This document shows positions 1-7,093 of a stretch of 11,779 bases of DNA, one piece after another. Numbering within the stretch: the stretch's first letter is position 1; the number at the start of each line of letters is the position of its first letter. Location: contig CBDVBD010000104.1 in assembly GCA_965372135.1 (NCBI GenBank), forward strand, positions 1 through 11,779, written 5' to 3'. Below the pieces are notes generated by a model that ran no database searches, was not told the origin of the DNA, and worked only from the letters and a program-made list of their open reading frames with translations. This DNA is from CBDVBD01 sp965372135 (lineage in GTDB: Bacteria > Electryoneota > RPQS01 > CBDVBD01). Made by a program: the position numbers and the translations under genes.

Positions 1-1
1 G

Positions 2-814
2 CGTTCGAATATTGGGGTGATAACCAACGCCCGTCCTGACCATCTGCGGGAAATGGGTCCTACATTGACCGATGTCACTCGGTCGTTGTGCAATACATTG
101 CCATCCGGGAAGATTACCTTTACCAGCGAAAATAAGATGTTTGATGTCATAGCAAAGGAAGCGGAACGGGTCGACTGCGATCTGCATGGGGTGGATATTT
201 CCACTGTATCGGATGAGAACCTGCAAGCGTTCGGGCATGTGGAACATCGTGATAATGTGGCGTTGGCATTAGCGGTGTGCGAGCATCTTGGTGTGGACCG
301 GGAAGTGGCATTAAAAGGGATGCATCGTTCTCATCCGGATTCGGGAGCGTTGCATGTATTTAGGATCAGGGACCGCGATAAAACGATTAACTTCACTCAT
401 GCCATGGCCGCGAACGATCCTGAGTCGACATTGTCGATTTGGTTGAGTATGCAAGGGCGGATGGATCTCAATGGTACGGTAATTACCTTGATTAATACCC
501 GTTCCGACCGGTTTGATCGCTCGGTACAGCTTTTGGAGATGCTGGTGGGGAATATTGCATTTGATCATTTAATTCTTACCGGTGAGGCAGTGGATCGGTT
601 AGTTGGAGTGACTGCACGCTTAAGAATCCCTAAGTATAAGGTAATTCCCATGGGGGCGGTCATGCCGGAGAAGGTGTATAATCGGATTATGGATCTTATC
701 GATGATCAGGGATTTGTGTTTGCCATGGGGAATGTGGGCAGCGGGGGATTGGCTTTGGCGCGGTATTTTTGGAAACTTCATAAGGAACAACAGATTATGG
801 AGAAACAGGAGTAA
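2..814 (+). CDS. pgsB: Poly-gamma-glutamate synthase PgsB/CapB, C-terminal part (5' truncated by window edge)
   Basis: This is the ATP-dependent amide ligase of poly-gamma-glutamate synthesis, a Mur-ligase relative that joins glutamates through their gamma-carboxyls at the inner face of the cytoplasmic membrane with PgsC. The frame is open from base 2 (RSNIGVITNARPDHL...), so the GTG at 17 is an internal valine and not a start. The Mur-ligase-like block 'VITNARPDHLREMGPTL' matches the TN-x-x-x-DHL signature of PgsB, and the end has the family's glycine-rich 'GNVGSGGLALARYF'. About 270 residues are present against roughly 390 in Bacillus PgsB, so the N-terminal P-loop region lies to the left of the window. 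The stop overlaps the pgsC start by one base (TAATG), implying translational coupling. The identification is firm; the truncation comes from the window and not from gene decay. Confidence 0.93.
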   Translation, partial: RSNIGVITNARPDHLREMGPTLTDVTRSLCNTLPSGKITFTSENKMFDVIAKEAERVDCDLHGVDISTVSDENLQAFGHVEHRDNVALALAVCEHLGVDREVALKGMHRSHPDSGALHVFRIRDRDKTINFTHAMAANDPESTLSIWLSMQGRMDLNGTVITLINTRSDRFDRSVQLLEMLVGNIAFDHLILTGEAVDRLVGVTARLRIPKYKVIPMGAVMPEKVYNRIMDLIDDQGFVFAMGNVGSGGLALARYFWKLHKEQQIMEKQE

Positions 815-1272
815 TGCAAGGATTGGTGGAGATTTCGGTTGGTTTGGGGGTGGTGTTCAGCCTTCTGTTCAACGAGTTTTTAGGGGCGGCTGCCGGTGGA
901 ATCGTGGTACCCGGATATATCGCATTGCATTTGCATGAGCCGCTAAGGTTGGTGGGTACCCTGATCGTGGCGATTATGGTGTATTTGGTTATTAGATTAG
1001 CGTCACGGTTTATGTTCTTGTATGGTCGCAGACGGTTGGTGATTGCGATTTTGTTGGGTTTTTTGTTTGGGTATTTATCTCGGCAGTTGATACTTTACGA
1101 GGTGTTTTCATTGGATGTTCGCATGATGGCGGTGGGTTTTATTATACCCGGGTTGATTGCGAATTGGATGGATCGGCAGGGTGTGGTAAAAACCATTGCG
1201 GCGGTTGTGATTGCAGCATCTATTGTGCGGTTACTGTTGATGTTGATTATGGGTGGAGAAATTATCAACTAA
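814..1272 (+). CDS. pgsC: Poly-gamma-glutamate biosynthesis membrane protein PgsC/CapC
   Basis: A small integral membrane partner of PgsB that forms the membrane part of the poly-gamma-glutamate synthase. Its 152 residues are close to the roughly 150 usual for PgsC. The sequence is almost wholly hydrophobic with about four to five transmembrane segments. It shows conserved family blocks: 'GGIVVPGYIAL' near residue 28 and 'VGFIIPGLIANWMDRQG' in the C-terminal half, both with the Pro-Gly turn typical of CapC. The ATG overlaps the pgsB TAA by one base; the preceding AGGAG-like sequence inside the end of pgsB would serve as ribosome binding site. Family and context agree, so the call is strong. 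Confidence 0.93.
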   Translation: MQGLVEISVGLGVVFSLLFNEFLGAAAGGIVVPGYIALHLHEPLRLVGTLIVAIMVYLVIRLASRFMFLYGRRRLVIAILLGFLFGYLSRQLILYEVFSLDVRMMAVGFIIPGLIANWMDRQGVVKTIAAVVIAASIVRLLLMLIMGGEIIN

Positions 1273-1294
1273 AATTTATTAACTACTGGATGAC

Positions 1295-2413
1295 ATGTTT
1301 CGACCATCATTAAAGTCTATTTGGACATTGATCATTTTAGCTGTGGTCTCCTATGGGTTATACTTGTGGGCGGAGTATTCGCGTAAGTTGGTGCAACAAG
1401 CGGATTACGAGGTTAAAATTGAAGCCAGTCAATTGACGACACGGGCAATTGGGATTCTACGAGATACCCGATTGCAGCGTGGGGTGCGGATAGACGAAAT
1501 CAACGATCCCAATTTGACAGCGTTAATTGGTCCACAGCACAGCTTGATTACTACGGATGACGGGCATTTGGAAGATCGTATTACCGGATTGAATCCTAAT
1601 GTGTCGGCAATGGTGGTGTCGTTATTGAAGGAAGCGGGTTTGGAAGCCGGGGATGCGGTGGCGGTAGCGGTTACGGGATCGAATCCGGGGGTAAATATCG
1701 CCTTCTATGCTGCGTTGAGGGTGCTGCAGTTGGAACCGGTAATTATCAGTTCGGTGGGTTCAGCGTCATGGGGTGCCACCAATCCCAATTTTACTTGGTT
1801 GGATATGGAGAGTGTCCTGTACGAACGGGGGGTGTTTCCGTTTCGATCGGTGGCGGCATCATTGGGTGGCGGTAATGATAATGGGATGCGATTATCACAG
1901 AAGGGTCGGAAGTCGTTGAAAGATAATATCAATGATAATGGGGTGACGTTGATCGAAGAAGCGACCCTTCGAGCCAGTATACATACCTGGATGGGCTTGT
2001 ATGGAAAGCACGAACCTCCAGGCGGGTATCGTACTTTTATCAATATCGGAGAAGGGGTTGCCAGTTTGGGACATCCGCAGAACGGTGATTTAATACCGAA
2101 TGGGTATAATCCACGGATTCCCGCAAAGAATTATCCGGCACGCGGGGTAATGCATCGATTTTCCGAGATGGGAAATTCAATCATAAATATTTATAATATT
2201 TCCGCATTGGCTGACCGATATTATTTACCGAGGGCGCCGGTACCGACTCCTCCGGTCGGTGAGGGTAATATTTTCGCAACAGTGAGGTATAATTTAACGG
2301 TTACCTGGATAGCGGTTGTGATATTGACGGTGGTTTTAGTGGTTTTAGTTCGGCTGGATGCCGATCTTTTCCGTATGAAGGAAAAGGGAGTGGATCCGGA
2401 TACATTGATGTAG
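1295..2413 (+). CDS. pgsW: Poly-gamma-glutamate system protein (PgsW-type), bitopic inner-membrane protein
   Basis: A 372-residue protein resembling the family annotated as 'poly-gamma-glutamate system protein', which occurs next to pgsB and pgsC in bacteria outside the Bacillus capsule model. Its biochemical role is not known to me. It has an N-terminal membrane segment (about residues 8-26) and a second near the C-terminus (about 333-352), so the large middle part probably lies outside the cytoplasm. The middle is rich in glycine motifs: 'TGSNPGVNIA', 'SVGSASWGATNPN', 'SLGGGNDNGM' and 'NIGEGVASLG'. It follows pgsC after 22 bases; the ribosome binding site is weak (GGA at 1288-1290). I am confident of the family from the pattern and context, less so of the gene symbol. 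Confidence 0.8.
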   Translation: MFRPSLKSIWTLIILAVVSYGLYLWAEYSRKLVQQADYEVKIEASQLTTRAIGILRDTRLQRGVRIDEINDPNLTALIGPQHSLITTDDGHLEDRITGLNPNVSAMVVSLLKEAGLEAGDAVAVAVTGSNPGVNIAFYAALRVLQLEPVIISSVGSASWGATNPNFTWLDMESVLYERGVFPFRSVAASLGGGNDNGMRLSQKGRKSLKDNINDNGVTLIEEATLRASIHTWMGLYGKHEPPGGYRTFINIGEGVASLGHPQNGDLIPNGYNPRIPAKNYPARGVMHRFSEMGNSIINIYNISALADRYYLPRAPVPTPPVGEGNIFATVRYNLTVTWIAVVILTVVLVVLVRLDADLFRMKEKGVDPDTLM

Positions 2414-2429
2414 TTACTTAGGGAATTAT

Positions 2430-3350
2430 ATGATACGTGATTCACATCTTTCGATTATAGGGATTGCCATTTTCTTATGTCAGCTCATGATAATTCCGGC
2501 GACGGGATTGGCGGAATGGCTGAATCTGGTGCCGTCGGAATACGGTCAATCCCGGATGTTCAATATTTCCGGCAGGGATCGCACCTATTTCTCGATAGAA
2601 AAGGGCGAGTATTTGTCGGTGCAAGTGAAGGGACCGACTCAGATTCGCATCATCACGCGGATGGAATTCGATGCTCAACCCAGTCGGGCAAGGGAGTATT
2701 CCATCCAGTACACGATGGACGATCAAATGACCGATCGGGTGACGTTTACTGCGCGACCGATTGAAACTGCGCGTGATCCGAAAAATCCGGATCGGCTGTT
2801 AGGTTATATGCGCAAGCACAGCATCGATGTACCCCAGGGAGTACATTCCTATGCGTTTTCGATAGGAGATGGTGCTGAGCGGGTGTGGGTACGTATTCAG
2901 GAACCGCAGACGTCATATATCGAGAACTTGCGTCGGATTTCGTTTCAGCCCCAGCATTATACTACTGCAGTTGATTTGGAAGTCAAGGAGAAAATCACCA
3001 CTTATTATCGAATCGGTAGCGATGAAGAACTTCGGTTGGATGTGATTGGTCCGACCAACCTGAAGATATTGGTACGGATGGAATATGATGACACCATGAG
3101 GGGAGAACAGAAGTTCCAGTTTCAGGTACTGGAGGGTGACCAGGTGGTGGAGACTTATTCTTTCAATACGGTTTTATCCGACGTAGCCAGGTATATCGAA
3201 CCGACCATGACGTTGGTATCCCGCGGGGAAAAGGTGTATTTAGATGTATCGGAGGGATTGCATTCGTATCGGATTAAATTATTGGATGGGGACCGCACGG
3301 TGTTGATTAAATTTCTTATTCCCCTCAAAGATCTTGGGAACGAATCGTGA
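2430..3350 (+). CDS. Secreted protein with two tandem 108-residue repeats, in poly-gamma-glutamate operon
   Basis: I do not recognise the family. The 306-residue product begins with a hydrophobic signal segment (about residues 8-28, 'IIGIAIFLCQLMIIPATGLA') and is probably periplasmic. The mature part holds two copies of one domain, residues 52-159 and 191-298, each 108 long. Copy 1 has 'TYFSI', 'VKGPTQIRIITRMEFD' and 'GVHSYAFSIGDG'; copy 2 has 'TYYRI', 'VIGPTNLKILVRMEYD' and 'GLHSYRIKLLDG'. The alternating hydrophobic pattern suggests beta-sandwich domains. The start is supported by AGGGA at 2420-2424, five bases upstream. It sits 16 bases after the PgsW-type gene, and its stop overlaps the start of the beta-barrel gene, so co-translation with an outer-membrane protein is likely. 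A role as a periplasmic bridge or polymer-binding protein is inference from position only. Confidence 0.85.
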   Translation: MIRDSHLSIIGIAIFLCQLMIIPATGLAEWLNLVPSEYGQSRMFNISGRDRTYFSIEKGEYLSVQVKGPTQIRIITRMEFDAQPSRAREYSIQYTMDDQMTDRVTFTARPIETARDPKNPDRLLGYMRKHSIDVPQGVHSYAFSIGDGAERVWVRIQEPQTSYIENLRRISFQPQHYTTAVDLEVKEKITTYYRIGSDEELRLDVIGPTNLKILVRMEYDDTMRGEQKFQFQVLEGDQVVETYSFNTVLSDVARYIEPTMTLVSRGEKVYLDVSEGLHSYRIKLLDGDRTVLIKFLIPLKDLGNES

Positions 3351-4456
3351 TGAGAATTTTCCTGTACGTAGTTTTGATTGGATTATTGCTGATCGTAGTG
3401 GGGCAATCGGCTGCGGATACGCCTATTGATCGAAAGACGATCCATATTCCGTTGAATGCTGATTTCACATGGTTGTCAACTTATGATGATAACCTATTTC
3501 GACATTCTGAGCGGGATCTTACCCGGTTCGAGGACGGCACGGAGACCTATCATAACCCCAATTCCACCTGGGATGATTGGCGCAATGATTTCGGTGTGTC
3601 GGTGGCGTTGCCTTGGAAGCACGACAATGGGTGGGAAACCCGGGTGGAAGGGTCGATCAAAGCGGCGATACACGCAGTCAACCATCGGAAGGATTACCAG
3701 CGGTATGCCGTTAGCTTGCGTCAGACCTTTGGGAAAACGGTGTGGGTGCAGGTTTCGGTCGGTATCGTTCCGAAGTATTATCTCCGGCAGTATTACGACC
3801 GTGATATGAAGGTGTGGACTGAATGCGATTACGACAGCCGCACGTTTGAGGAAAAATTTCGCTATAAAACGCCATGGCGGACATACATTTATCCTTTTGC
3901 CCAGTTCAAGACCTTGTATTACAACCGGTATTTTACCGAATTCGATGCGGAGTGGACCACTTTCGGGGTTGGTGTAGAACAATTCCTGTCCCGGCGGTGG
4001 CTGGTGGGGGGAAGTTATCGTTTCACGGTGTCGGATAACGTGGGAGGCGGGGGATTGACGGCAGCCAGTCAGATCAATTTGATGGAAGATACCGAATACG
4101 GGGAGGGGGATTTCGAGGAGGATGAATTTCGCCTATCGGCAACATACAAGCCGCGAAAGTTTTTGGGTAAACGGTGGGAATTTTCTTTAGATGGTAAGCT
4201 CAGACTGCGGTATTATATCACGGATAATTCCATCGATACCGATCCGTTCCATTCCGGTCGAAAGGACACCCGTTGGGAAGTAGTGTCGGGGGCTTCGGTG
4301 CGAATTATGCGGCATTTGTGGTTGTCGGCGAGATACAAGTATGAAGAAAGGGATACGGTCAGTGACGAATCAGCAGTGGAAGCAGCTAAGGATTTCTTCC
4401 GACAGGCGTTCACTTTTGGGTTGAAATACGAGTTTCGACCATCGTCTAAGAGATAA
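3350..4456 (+). CDS. Predicted outer-membrane beta-barrel protein, in poly-gamma-glutamate operon
   Basis: A protein of about 368 residues, with a signal peptide (IFLYVVLIGLLLIVVGQSAA) followed by many amphipathic, aromatic-rich stretches of 8-12 residues separated by polar loops. Examples are 'NDFGVSVALPW', 'TRVEGSIKAAIHAV', 'WVQVSVGIVPKYYLRQYY', 'RWLVGGSYRFTVSD', 'DEFRLSATYKPR', 'LWLSARYKYEER' and, near the end, 'AFTFGLKYEF'. This pattern and the aromatic last strand are those of outer-membrane beta-barrels, with perhaps 12-16 strands. I cannot name the family. The start is taken as the ATG overlapping the previous stop (TGATG); a GTG three bases upstream (3347) is an equal alternative with slightly better spacing from GGGA at 3336-3339. 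As last gene of the operon it is a candidate outer-membrane channel or anchor for poly-gamma-glutamate; that role is inference. Confidence 0.82.
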   Translation: MRIFLYVVLIGLLLIVVGQSAADTPIDRKTIHIPLNADFTWLSTYDDNLFRHSERDLTRFEDGTETYHNPNSTWDDWRNDFGVSVALPWKHDNGWETRVEGSIKAAIHAVNHRKDYQRYAVSLRQTFGKTVWVQVSVGIVPKYYLRQYYDRDMKVWTECDYDSRTFEEKFRYKTPWRTYIYPFAQFKTLYYNRYFTEFDAEWTTFGVGVEQFLSRRWLVGGSYRFTVSDNVGGGGLTAASQINLMEDTEYGEGDFEEDEFRLSATYKPRKFLGKRWEFSLDGKLRLRYYITDNSIDTDPFHSGRKDTRWEVVSGASVRIMRHLWLSARYKYEERDTVSDESAVEAAKDFFRQAFTFGLKYEFRPSSKR

Positions 4457-4529
4457 CACCTGATTACGCTATCTCTTGAGGTGGGTCAGTAATATAACAA
4501 TATAACATATATTGACTTAAAAAAACAAG

Positions 4530-4559
4530 ATTTCCCGGATTATCCGGGAAATTTTTTTT
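4530..4559 (+). terminator. Intrinsic terminator of the poly-gamma-glutamate operon
   Basis: A perfect 10-bp stem (ATTTCCCGGA at 4530-4539 against TCCGGGAAAT at 4543-4552) with a TTA loop, running into eight T residues at 4552-4559. It lies 74 bases after the beta-barrel gene and has A residues on the 5' side, so it may also act on the minus strand. Confidence 0.92.
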
Positions 4560-4578
4560 CAAATTCTAAAAAATATAC

Positions 4579-4606
4579 TTGACATTGTTCTACAAATTAC
4601 TATATT
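4579..4606 (+). promoter_or_regulatory. Sigma-70-type promoter of the lamin-tail protein gene
   Basis: A consensus -35 TTGACA at 4579-4584 and a -10 TATATT at 4601-4606, spaced 16 bases, lie just after the operon terminator. Transcription would start near 4613, giving a leader of about 90 bases before the gene start at 4703. No riboswitch fold was recognised in this leader. Confidence 0.7.
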
Positions 4607-4691
4607 TACTTACTGGAGAGGTGTGCAATATTTTTCATAGCAGAAAATTGATGTAAATAGTTGATAATTTTAATGAAACGAAAACTAACGT

Positions 4692-4696
4692 GGAGG
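4692..4696 (+). promoter_or_regulatory. Ribosome binding site deciding the start at 4703
   Basis: A full GGAGG lies six bases before ATG 4703. The frame is open further upstream (TTG 4661, ATG 4673), but neither has a comparable site at the right distance, and starting at 4703 gives a normal signal peptide. Confidence 0.8.
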
Positions 4697-4702
4697 TACG
4701 CG

Positions 4703-6805
4703 ATGGTTAAGATGAGATGGATTATTTTGTTGTTGGCGATTCCGGCTATGCTGATGGCGGCCAATCCAGGCGATGTAGTGATTAACGAAATTTGCTGGAT
4801 GGGAACCCACGCAAGTTCCGGAGATGAATGGATTGAGTTGTTGAATACAACCGGATCTGCCATTACTCTGACCGATTGGTATATCACAGACGACGGTACT
4901 GCAGACACACTTTTCCTGACTGGTTCCATTCCTGCAAATGGATATTACCTGATTGAGGACCGGGAAGAGGCCACAGATGTCGTTGCGGATATGATTGATG
5001 GGGGTATGAGTCTGGCAAATACTGGTGACGCTCTGGAGCTTTTTGACGATTTGAATAACTCCATTGATGCACTGAGTACCGCGAGCACCTCTGGCGGATG
5101 GTATGCCGGGGTTAATGGTTCGGCTCCCTCTCCTGATTTGACTATGGAACGTAAAGATCCGGCTGGTCCGGACTCTGTCTGCAACTGGGGTGACAATGAT
5201 GCAGTGACGGTGAACGGCAATGATGCCAATGGAAATCCACTGACAGCTACGCCCAAAGCGCAAAACAGTGTCTATGAGGTAGGTGCATGCTTTGCAGGAG
5301 ACACCGATCCTCCGGAATTGGTATTTGCCTATGCCATGGGCGCTACAAGTGTTGATGTGCTGTGTAATGAGCCGTTGGATCCGACAACTGCACAAAGTAC
5401 TGGCAACTATACGATGGATCCTGATGTGGGTGTGACCGCTGCTACGCTCGATGGCTCTAATCCGGCAATGGTGCATCTGACGACCGGAATCATGAGTGTT
5501 GGCACTTTGTACACGTTGACAGTGTCGGATGTGGAGGATACTTCCGGCAATGCGATGGTCGATGCCGAAGCCAGTTTCTGGGGTAACATCACTCCCATTG
5601 CCACTGCTAAAGAAGATCTGACTGATGGCGATTTCTTTCCTGACAAGATGGGTCAGCAGGTTACCATCCAGGGCATTGTAACTGCTGGTGACTACACCTT
5701 TCAGAGCTCGAATTCCGAATTCTTCGTACAAGATGCTACCGCAGGGATCGATAACTTCCATGCCGGTGTCGTTCACGGGGTGGCAGTCGGCGATGAGGTA
5801 ATTGTCACTGGTGTGGTTGGTCAGTATAACGGCCTGAGGCAATTGCAGGGACCCAATATGGCGGTGCAGATTTTGTCCTCCGGGACACCGGTTTTCTCAC
5901 ATCCCCATATTTATACTGTAAGCCACGTTATCAACAACGGTGAGGCAACCGAAGGTTGGTTTGGCGGAATCCAGAATGTTAGCAAAGTGTGGGGTACCTG
6001 GCCCGCTGCAGGATCGAATGCCAACATTGGAATTACTGACGACGGTGGTGTTTCCGTGATGGTAATGCGGATAGACCGCGACACCGACATTGACGGTTCG
6101 GTCGAGCCCACATGGCCCATCGACATAGCCGGTGTTTTCGGACAATATGACTACACTTCTCCGCCTGATTCCGGTTATCAGCTCCTACCCAGGAGCCTGG
6201 CTGATTTCTGGCCTGCTGGCACACTACCAGTTGAGTTAGTGTCCTTTGAGGGACTGGCAGGCAACCGCGAAGTCAAGTTGGTGTGGAAGACAGCTTCTGA
6301 GACTGACAACGATCATTTTTATCTGCTTCGCAGTACCGATTGTCAGAACTATTTCCGAGCCAGCGACGATATTCCCGCCACTAATTCTCCCACGGGAAGT
6401 AACTATTCCTACATTGATCGGAACTTGGTCAACGGTACCACTTACAACTACAAACTGGTGGATGTAGATATCAACGGTATTGAGACTATCAATACAATTA
6501 TAGTAACAGTTACTCCATCGCTGGATGCCAGTTTTGCACCTGATGCTTATGCACTGCATCAGAATTACCCGAACCCCTTCAACCCGACGACCACCATTAC
6601 CTATGACGTTCAGGAAGCCGGGCATGTTAGCTTGAAGGTGTTTGATGTTCTGGGACGCGAAGTGGCAACATTGGCTTACGGTCGTCAGAATGCCGCAAGC
6701 TATACGGTGGAATTCGATGCCAACGACATCGCAAGCGGAATTTACTTCTACCAGTTGAAGATCAACAATTTCACCGACATGAAGAAGATGGTGGTTGTGA
6801 AGTAA
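4703..6805 (+). CDS. Secreted multidomain protein: lamin-tail, Ig-like, OB-fold, FN3-like and C-terminal sorting domain
   Basis: A 700-residue exported protein, probably surface-attached or released. Signal peptide: residues 1-19 (WIILLLAIPAMLMA, then ANPGDVVINEI). A lamin-tail domain follows (about 22-190: 'VVINEICWMG', 'DEWIELLNTTGSAITLTDWYI'), then an SbsA/Big_5-like Ig domain (about 200-293), two OB-fold-like units (about 295-395 and 400-505; the shared core is 'VTGVVGQYNGLRQL' and 'IAGVFGQYDY'), and an FN3-like domain opening 'LPVELVSFEGLAGNREVKL' (508-605). A C-terminal sorting-type domain closes it (about 615-700: 'NYPNPFNPTTTI', 'VFDVLGREVATL', 'SGIYFYQL', ending 'MKKMVVVK'). Lamin-tail plus OB-fold is the front half of extracellular nucleases of the ExeM/NucH kind, but no nuclease domain is present here. 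It has its own promoter and terminator, so it is not part of the upstream operon. The function of the whole protein is unknown. Confidence 0.9.
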   Translation: MVKMRWIILLLAIPAMLMAANPGDVVINEICWMGTHASSGDEWIELLNTTGSAITLTDWYITDDGTADTLFLTGSIPANGYYLIEDREEATDVVADMIDGGMSLANTGDALELFDDLNNSIDALSTASTSGGWYAGVNGSAPSPDLTMERKDPAGPDSVCNWGDNDAVTVNGNDANGNPLTATPKAQNSVYEVGACFAGDTDPPELVFAYAMGATSVDVLCNEPLDPTTAQSTGNYTMDPDVGVTAATLDGSNPAMVHLTTGIMSVGTLYTLTVSDVEDTSGNAMVDAEASFWGNITPIATAKEDLTDGDFFPDKMGQQVTIQGIVTAGDYTFQSSNSEFFVQDATAGIDNFHAGVVHGVAVGDEVIVTGVVGQYNGLRQLQGPNMAVQILSSGTPVFSHPHIYTVSHVINNGEATEGWFGGIQNVSKVWGTWPAAGSNANIGITDDGGVSVMVMRIDRDTDIDGSVEPTWPIDIAGVFGQYDYTSPPDSGYQLLPRSLADFWPAGTLPVELVSFEGLAGNREVKLVWKTASETDNDHFYLLRSTDCQNYFRASDDIPATNSPTGSNYSYIDRNLVNGTTYNYKLVDVDINGIETINTIIVTVTPSLDASFAPDAYALHQNYPNPFNPTTTITYDVQEAGHVSLKVFDVLGREVATLAYGRQNAASYTVEFDANDIASGIYFYQLKINNFTDMKKMVVVK

Positions 6806-6844
6806 TTTCTCTTGATGACTTGAGATGATAAATCTATGTAATCT

Positions 6845-6879
6845 AAAGGAGCCGGCAATCATTGCCGGCTCCTTTCTTT
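6845..6879 (+). terminator. Intrinsic terminator after the lamin-tail protein gene
   Basis: A perfect 14-bp stem (6845-6858 against 6862-6875; core GGAGCCGGCAA / TTGCCGGCTCC) with a three-base loop, followed by TTTCTTT. It lies 40 bases after the stop codon. A closely similar hairpin ends at 8707. Confidence 0.93.
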
Positions 6880-6968
6880 ATGATTTGCTCTAATTGATAT
6901 ATGATAATGCAGTGGCAATTCTATAAGTTGGCGAAAGATAGGAAAAATATTCTGATTAGAAAAAGGAC

Positions 6969-6997
6969 TTGATTATATGAAAAATAGTAACTATATT
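6969..6997 (+). promoter_or_regulatory. Probable promoter of the cysteine-rich secreted protein gene
   Basis: TTGATT at 6969-6974 and TATATT at 6992-6997 with 17-base spacing. The predicted start near 7004 leaves a leader of about 90 bases, similar to that of the lamin-tail gene. The region is AT-rich, so a chance match is possible. The rest of the gap 6806-7093 holds only the terminator. Confidence 0.5.
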
Positions 6998-7093
6998 GTA
7001 AAATAAATCGCCCATATTCTCATCCTGAGATGAGTTATATTTTAGTAAAGAATGTTATTATAACCGATTTGTCCTTATCACGAAGGTTCGGTA

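Noticed and set aside
17..19. GTG at 17 as the start of pgsB
   Set aside because: The frame is open to the window edge and the residues before it (RSNIG) continue the conserved ligase block, so the gene extends to the left.
3494..3982. Open frame of 162 codons on the minus strand opposite the beta-barrel gene
   Set aside because: It is fully inside the barrel gene, has no signal or domain, and would be the only reverse gene in a co-directional operon.
4448..4477. Inverted repeat AAGAGATA / TATCTCTT around the stop of the beta-barrel gene
   Set aside because: The stem is only 8 bp and AT-rich with a 14-base loop and no T tract. The real terminator is at 4530.
4621..4656. GTG-started mini-frame of 11 codons in the leader of the lamin-tail gene, after GGAGAGG
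   Set aside because: The purine stretch abuts the GTG with no spacing, and the short peptide shows no regulatory pattern such as runs of one amino acid.
4685..5842. Open frame of 385 codons on the minus strand opposite the lamin-tail gene
   Set aside because: It is antisense to a gene with clear domains, its composition (rich in Ile, His, Cys, Arg) fits no protein family, and it has no ribosome binding site. It is a shadow of the + strand codon pattern.
6236..6862. Open frame of 208 codons on the minus strand
   Set aside because: It runs opposite the FN3-like and sorting domains and starts inside the terminator hairpin at 6845-6879. It has no recognisable motif.
6901..6972. ATG-started frame of 23 codons after the terminator at 6845
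   Set aside because: It has no ribosome binding site or promoter in front, and its length is what chance gives in AT-rich DNA.
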